From an uncultured Peptococcaceae bacterium (GTDB lineage: Bacteria > Bacillota > Dehalobacteriia > UBA7702), in the NCBI GenBank assembly GCA_937919295.1, contig CALFRX010000283.1, forward strand, positions 1 to 6,578: DNA of 6,578 nt. Direction: 5' to 3'. The notes beneath the pieces were generated by a model, which searched no databases, was not told the origin of the DNA, and was given only the letters and a program-made list of their open reading frames with translations. Shown here one piece after another: positions 4,168 through 6,578 of the stretch. Position numbers and translations under genes: made by a program. Positions within the stretch are counted from its first letter, which is position 1. Every line of letters begins with the position of its first letter.

Positions 4168-6578
4168 CAGCAAATCTTTCGCTTTGGCAATGGCTTCATC
4201 AATCTTATCCACGTCTTTGCCGCCGGCCTGGGCCATGTTGGGCTTGCCACCGCCGCCGCCGCCGACTACGGCGGCGATCTCTTTGATCAGTTTGCCGGCG
4301 TGGAAATTGTTTTCCAGCCAGTTTTTACCGCCGCTCACCACGATACTGACTTTGCCGTCAACGGCGGCAAAAAGTACCAGGGCAAGATCGTCGCGGTTTT
4401 CCTTTAAACGGTCCGCCAGCTGTCTTAAACCGTCGGTATCGATTTCCCCCATATTGGCGACAATGGCTTTGCCCTTGGGGAAAACCATGGCTTCCTCCAT
4501 GATGTCTCCGGCTTTGGCCGTGGCCGCCGCTTTTTTATAAGCGGCGATCTGCTTTTCTTTATCCTTCAATTCATCAAGAAGCGCCTGTACTTTTGTAATG
4601 ACGTCATCATTTTTGACTTTCAGTAATTGCTCGATTTCCCGCAATTCGCGCTCTTCCTTTTCATAATAGGCGCGCGCCGCATCCCCGGTAACGGCTTCGA
4701 TTCTGCGTAACCCGGCGCCGATGCTGGATTCGGAAACGATCTTAAAGAGACCGATTTCCCCGATATCGGCGACATGGGTGCCGCCGCACAGTTCTTTGCT
4801 CCAGCCGCCCACGTTGACGAAGCGAACGCGGCTGCCGTATTTTTCACCGAAAAGCGCCATGGCCCCCTCCGCTTTGGCGTCTTCAATATCCATTTCCTTT
4901 GTGCGGACATTGAGATTTTCCAAAATCTTGGCGTTGACCTTATTTTCAATGGCTTTGATTTCTTCCGGCGTGAGGGCAGAAAAATGATTGAAGTCAAAGC
5001 GCAGCCGGTCTTCATTGACAAAGGAGCCGGCCTGGTTGGCATGATCCCCCAATACCTCTTTCAGCGCTTTGTGCATCAGATGGGTCGCCGTATGGTTTCT
5101 CTGGGTCGCTTTGCGCAAGCCTTCGTTGACCTGAACTGAACCCTGGTCACCTTCGCTGATCGTGCCGCTTTCTATTTTAACTTTATGGAGATAGATGCCG
5201 TTGGGCAACTGGAAGGTGGTCAAAATCGCGGCCCGCGCGTCCCCGGCTAAAAATTCACCGCGGTCGCCGATCTGGCCGCCCATTTCGGCGTAACAGGGAG
5301 TTTTATCCAGAATCAGATAGCCTTCCGCTCCCTCGTTTAAGGCGTCGACCCGTTCATTTCCGCTGATTACCGCTTTTACCTGGGCAATATCGGACAAGGT
5401 GGTATAACCGGTAAATTCCGTGGCCGCCATATCCGGCAGCAAGGCGGAAAGGGCAATTTCCTGTTCGTTGAAGCCTTCGTTGCTTCTGGCGTTTCTCGCT
5501 CTTTGCCGCTGTTCGTCCATGGCCGCGGCAAACCCTTCCTTATCTACACTGAGGCCGCATTCGAGGGCGGCGTCTTCCGTAAGATCAAGGGGAAAACCGT
5601 AAGTATCGTAAAGCTGGAAGGCTTCCTTACCGTCGAGGACCGTTTTGCCCGCGGCTTTCGTTTGATCGATCTTTTCTTCTAAAATCTTCATCCCGTCAGC
5701 CAAAGTCATCTGAAAACGCTCTTCTTCATTGGCGATGACTTTGACGATAAAGTCCTGTTTTTCTCTGATTTCCGGGTACTGGCCACCCATGATATCGACA
5801 ACGACGGGAACGACTTTGGCCAAAAAGACGCCTTCGACACCGAGAATTTTAATAAAGCGGGCTGCCCGGCGCAGAATGCGGCGGAGCACATAGCCTCTGC
5901 CGTCATTGGACGGCAGTATACCGTCGGCGATTAAGAAGGTACAGGAACGGGCATGGTCCGCCACGACCCGCATGGGAAAACCGCGTTCGTCGCCGTGGTA
6001 AGCTTGTCCTGTTTCCGCGGCGATAAAATCGATGATCCTTTTCAGTAAGTCCGTATCGTAATTGGAGGCGACGTTTTGGAGGATGGAAGCCACCCGTTCC
6101 AAGCCCATGCCCGTATCAATACAGGGGTGGGGTAGCGGCGTCAGCACGCCGTTTTCATCGCGGTTATACTGCATAAAAACGAGATTCCAAATTTCCAGCC
6201 AACGGTCGCAGTCGCACTTACCAATGGCGCAATCATCACCGCAGGCGAATTCTGCGCCCCGGTCATAGTGAATTTCACTACAGGGGCCGCAGGGGCCGGT
6301 ATCGCCCATGGCCCAAAAGTTATCCTTTTCACCCAAACGGGAAATACGGTCTTCCGCTACACCCGTGATTTTCTGCCACAGTTCATGGGCTTCGTCGTCG
6401 TCTTGATAGACCGTGATATACAAATGCTCTTTATTAAGCTGTAAAACTTCCGTTAGAAATTCCCAGGCGTAGGCGATGGCGCCTTCTTTGAAATAGTCGC
6501 CGAAGGAAAAATTTCCCATCATTTCAAAAAATGTATGATGGCGGGCGGTTTTGCCCACCGTGTCGAGATCGTTATGCT
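4156..6578 (-). CDS. alaS: Alanyl-tRNA synthetase, N-terminus outside window
   Basis: Charges tRNA-Ala and edits mischarged Ser/Gly. The frame is open to the window edge (HNDLDTVGKTARHH at the start), and the GTG at 6558 is an internal valine. Alignment with E. coli AlaRS (offset 78 from that codon) puts about 72 residues outside; 806 remain, for a total near 880, the normal size. Residues counted from the GTG codon: class II motif 2 region FFEMMGNFSFGDYFKEG (10-26); Cys-rich DTGPCGPCSE (86-95) with Cys106, Cys110, Cys115 and Cys117; motif 3 GMGLERV (150-156); tRNA-binding YVLRRILRRAARF (223-235); editing-site zinc ligands HTATH (His489, His493) and CGGTH (Cys591, His595); a charged coiled-coil-like stretch (630-680); and the C-Ala domain with GGGGGGKPNMAQAGG (766-780). 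All editing ligands are present. First gene of the visible cluster; its promoter, and any T-box, would lie outside. Confidence 0.97.
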   Translation of the reverse strand, partial: HNDLDTVGKTARHHTFFEMMGNFSFGDYFKEGAIAYAWEFLTEVLQLNKEHLYITVYQDDDEAHELWQKITGVAEDRISRLGEKDNFWAMGDTGPCGPCSEIHYDRGAEFACGDDCAIGKCDCDRWLEIWNLVFMQYNRDENGVLTPLPHPCIDTGMGLERVASILQNVASNYDTDLLKRIIDFIAAETGQAYHGDERGFPMRVVADHARSCTFLIADGILPSNDGRGYVLRRILRRAARFIKILGVEGVFLAKVVPVVVDIMGGQYPEIREKQDFIVKVIANEEERFQMTLADGMKILEEKIDQTKAAGKTVLDGKEAFQLYDTYGFPLDLTEDAALECGLSVDKEGFAAAMDEQRQRARNARSNEGFNEQEIALSALLPDMAATEFTGYTTLSDIAQVKAVISGNERVDALNEGAEGYLILDKTPCYAEMGGQIGDRGEFLAGDARAAILTTFQLPNGIYLHKVKIESGTISEGDQGSVQVNEGLRKATQRNHTATHLMHKALKEVLGDHANQAGSFVNEDRLRFDFNHFSALTPEEIKAIENKVNAKILENLNVRTKEMDIEDAKAEGAMALFGEKYGSRVRFVNVGGWSKELCGGTHVADIGEIGLFKIVSESSIGAGLRRIEAVTGDAARAYYEKEERELREIEQLLKVKNDDVITKVQALLDELKDKEKQIAAYKKAAATAKAGDIMEEAMVFPKGKAIVANMGEIDTDGLRQLADRLKENRDDLALVLFAAVDGKVSIVVSGGKNWLENNFHAGKLIKEIAAVVGGGGGGKPNMAQAGGKDVDKIDEAIAKAKDLLKNV

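Noticed and set aside
4246..4263. Run of CCG-type triplets as a microsatellite
   Set aside because: It encodes the conserved glycine-rich motif of the AlaRS C-terminal domain, so ordinary coding explains it.
4184..5139. Plus-strand open frames opposite alaS (4184-4540, 4721-4987, 4774-5139)
   Set aside because: They mirror codons of a clearly real alaS, show no recognisable family, and lack convincing ribosome sites.

Overview
This window is a tightly packed, single-strand gene cluster from a bacterium of the Bacillota (Firmicutes). Every supported gene lies on the minus strand. In transcription order (high to low coordinates) they are: alanyl-tRNA synthetase alaS (5' end outside the window), an IreB/ReoM-family protein (UPF0297), the RuvX/YqgF Holliday-junction resolvase, a DUF1292 (YrzB-type) acidic protein, a VanW/G5-domain cell-wall protein, the lytic transglycosylase MltG, and a U32-family protein that breaks off close to base 46. 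The alaS-ireB-ruvX-DUF1292-mltG-U32 order is the known Bacillota neighbourhood (alaS-yrzL-yrrK-yrzB-yrrL...yrrN/yrrO in Bacillus), and IreB and DUF1292 proteins are characteristic of that phylum. Base composition is near 50% GC, which suggests a Negativicutes or clostridial lineage rather than a low-GC Bacillus. I cannot fix the genus from this sequence.

Layout: 6578-4156 alaS (about 72 N-terminal residues missing); a 28-base gap with a short hairpin across the alaS stop; 4127-3873 ireB; 3873-3445 ruvX, overlapping ireB by one base (TAATG); 3432-3112 DUF1292 with a Cys/His-rich N-terminus; a 60-base gap holding a possible 8-codon leader ORF; 3051-1669 VanW protein starting at GTG or TTG; a 52-base AT-rich gap with three 8-bp tandem units; 1616-609 mltG; 622-5 U32 protein, overlapping the mltG end by 14 bases. 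No rRNA, tRNA, CRISPR array or complete mobile element is visible. No gap between genes exceeds 60 bases.

Function: the cluster joins translation (alaS and the tRNA-hydroxylation-type U32 protein), DNA maintenance (ruvX) and envelope control. IreB/ReoM proteins are phospho-regulators of peptidoglycan precursor synthesis, VanW/G5 proteins are predicted peptidoglycan-binding envelope proteins, and MltG trims nascent glycan strands. The overlaps and short gaps suggest co-transcription and translational coupling. Any main promoter would be upstream of alaS, outside the window.

Most unusual points: (1) the U32 reading frame loses family similarity immediately after its signature motif and enters an AT-rich 46-base end with a stop, pointing to an interruption or a contig-edge junction; (2) the VanW gene has no ATG start, and a short ORF with a well-placed Shine-Dalgarno ends on its GTG (GTGA overlap); (3) the DUF1292 protein carries a CGCGCGHDHDHDH metal-binding-like tail. 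I found no convincing new multi-gene system. This is mainly a conserved housekeeping locus with some local oddities.
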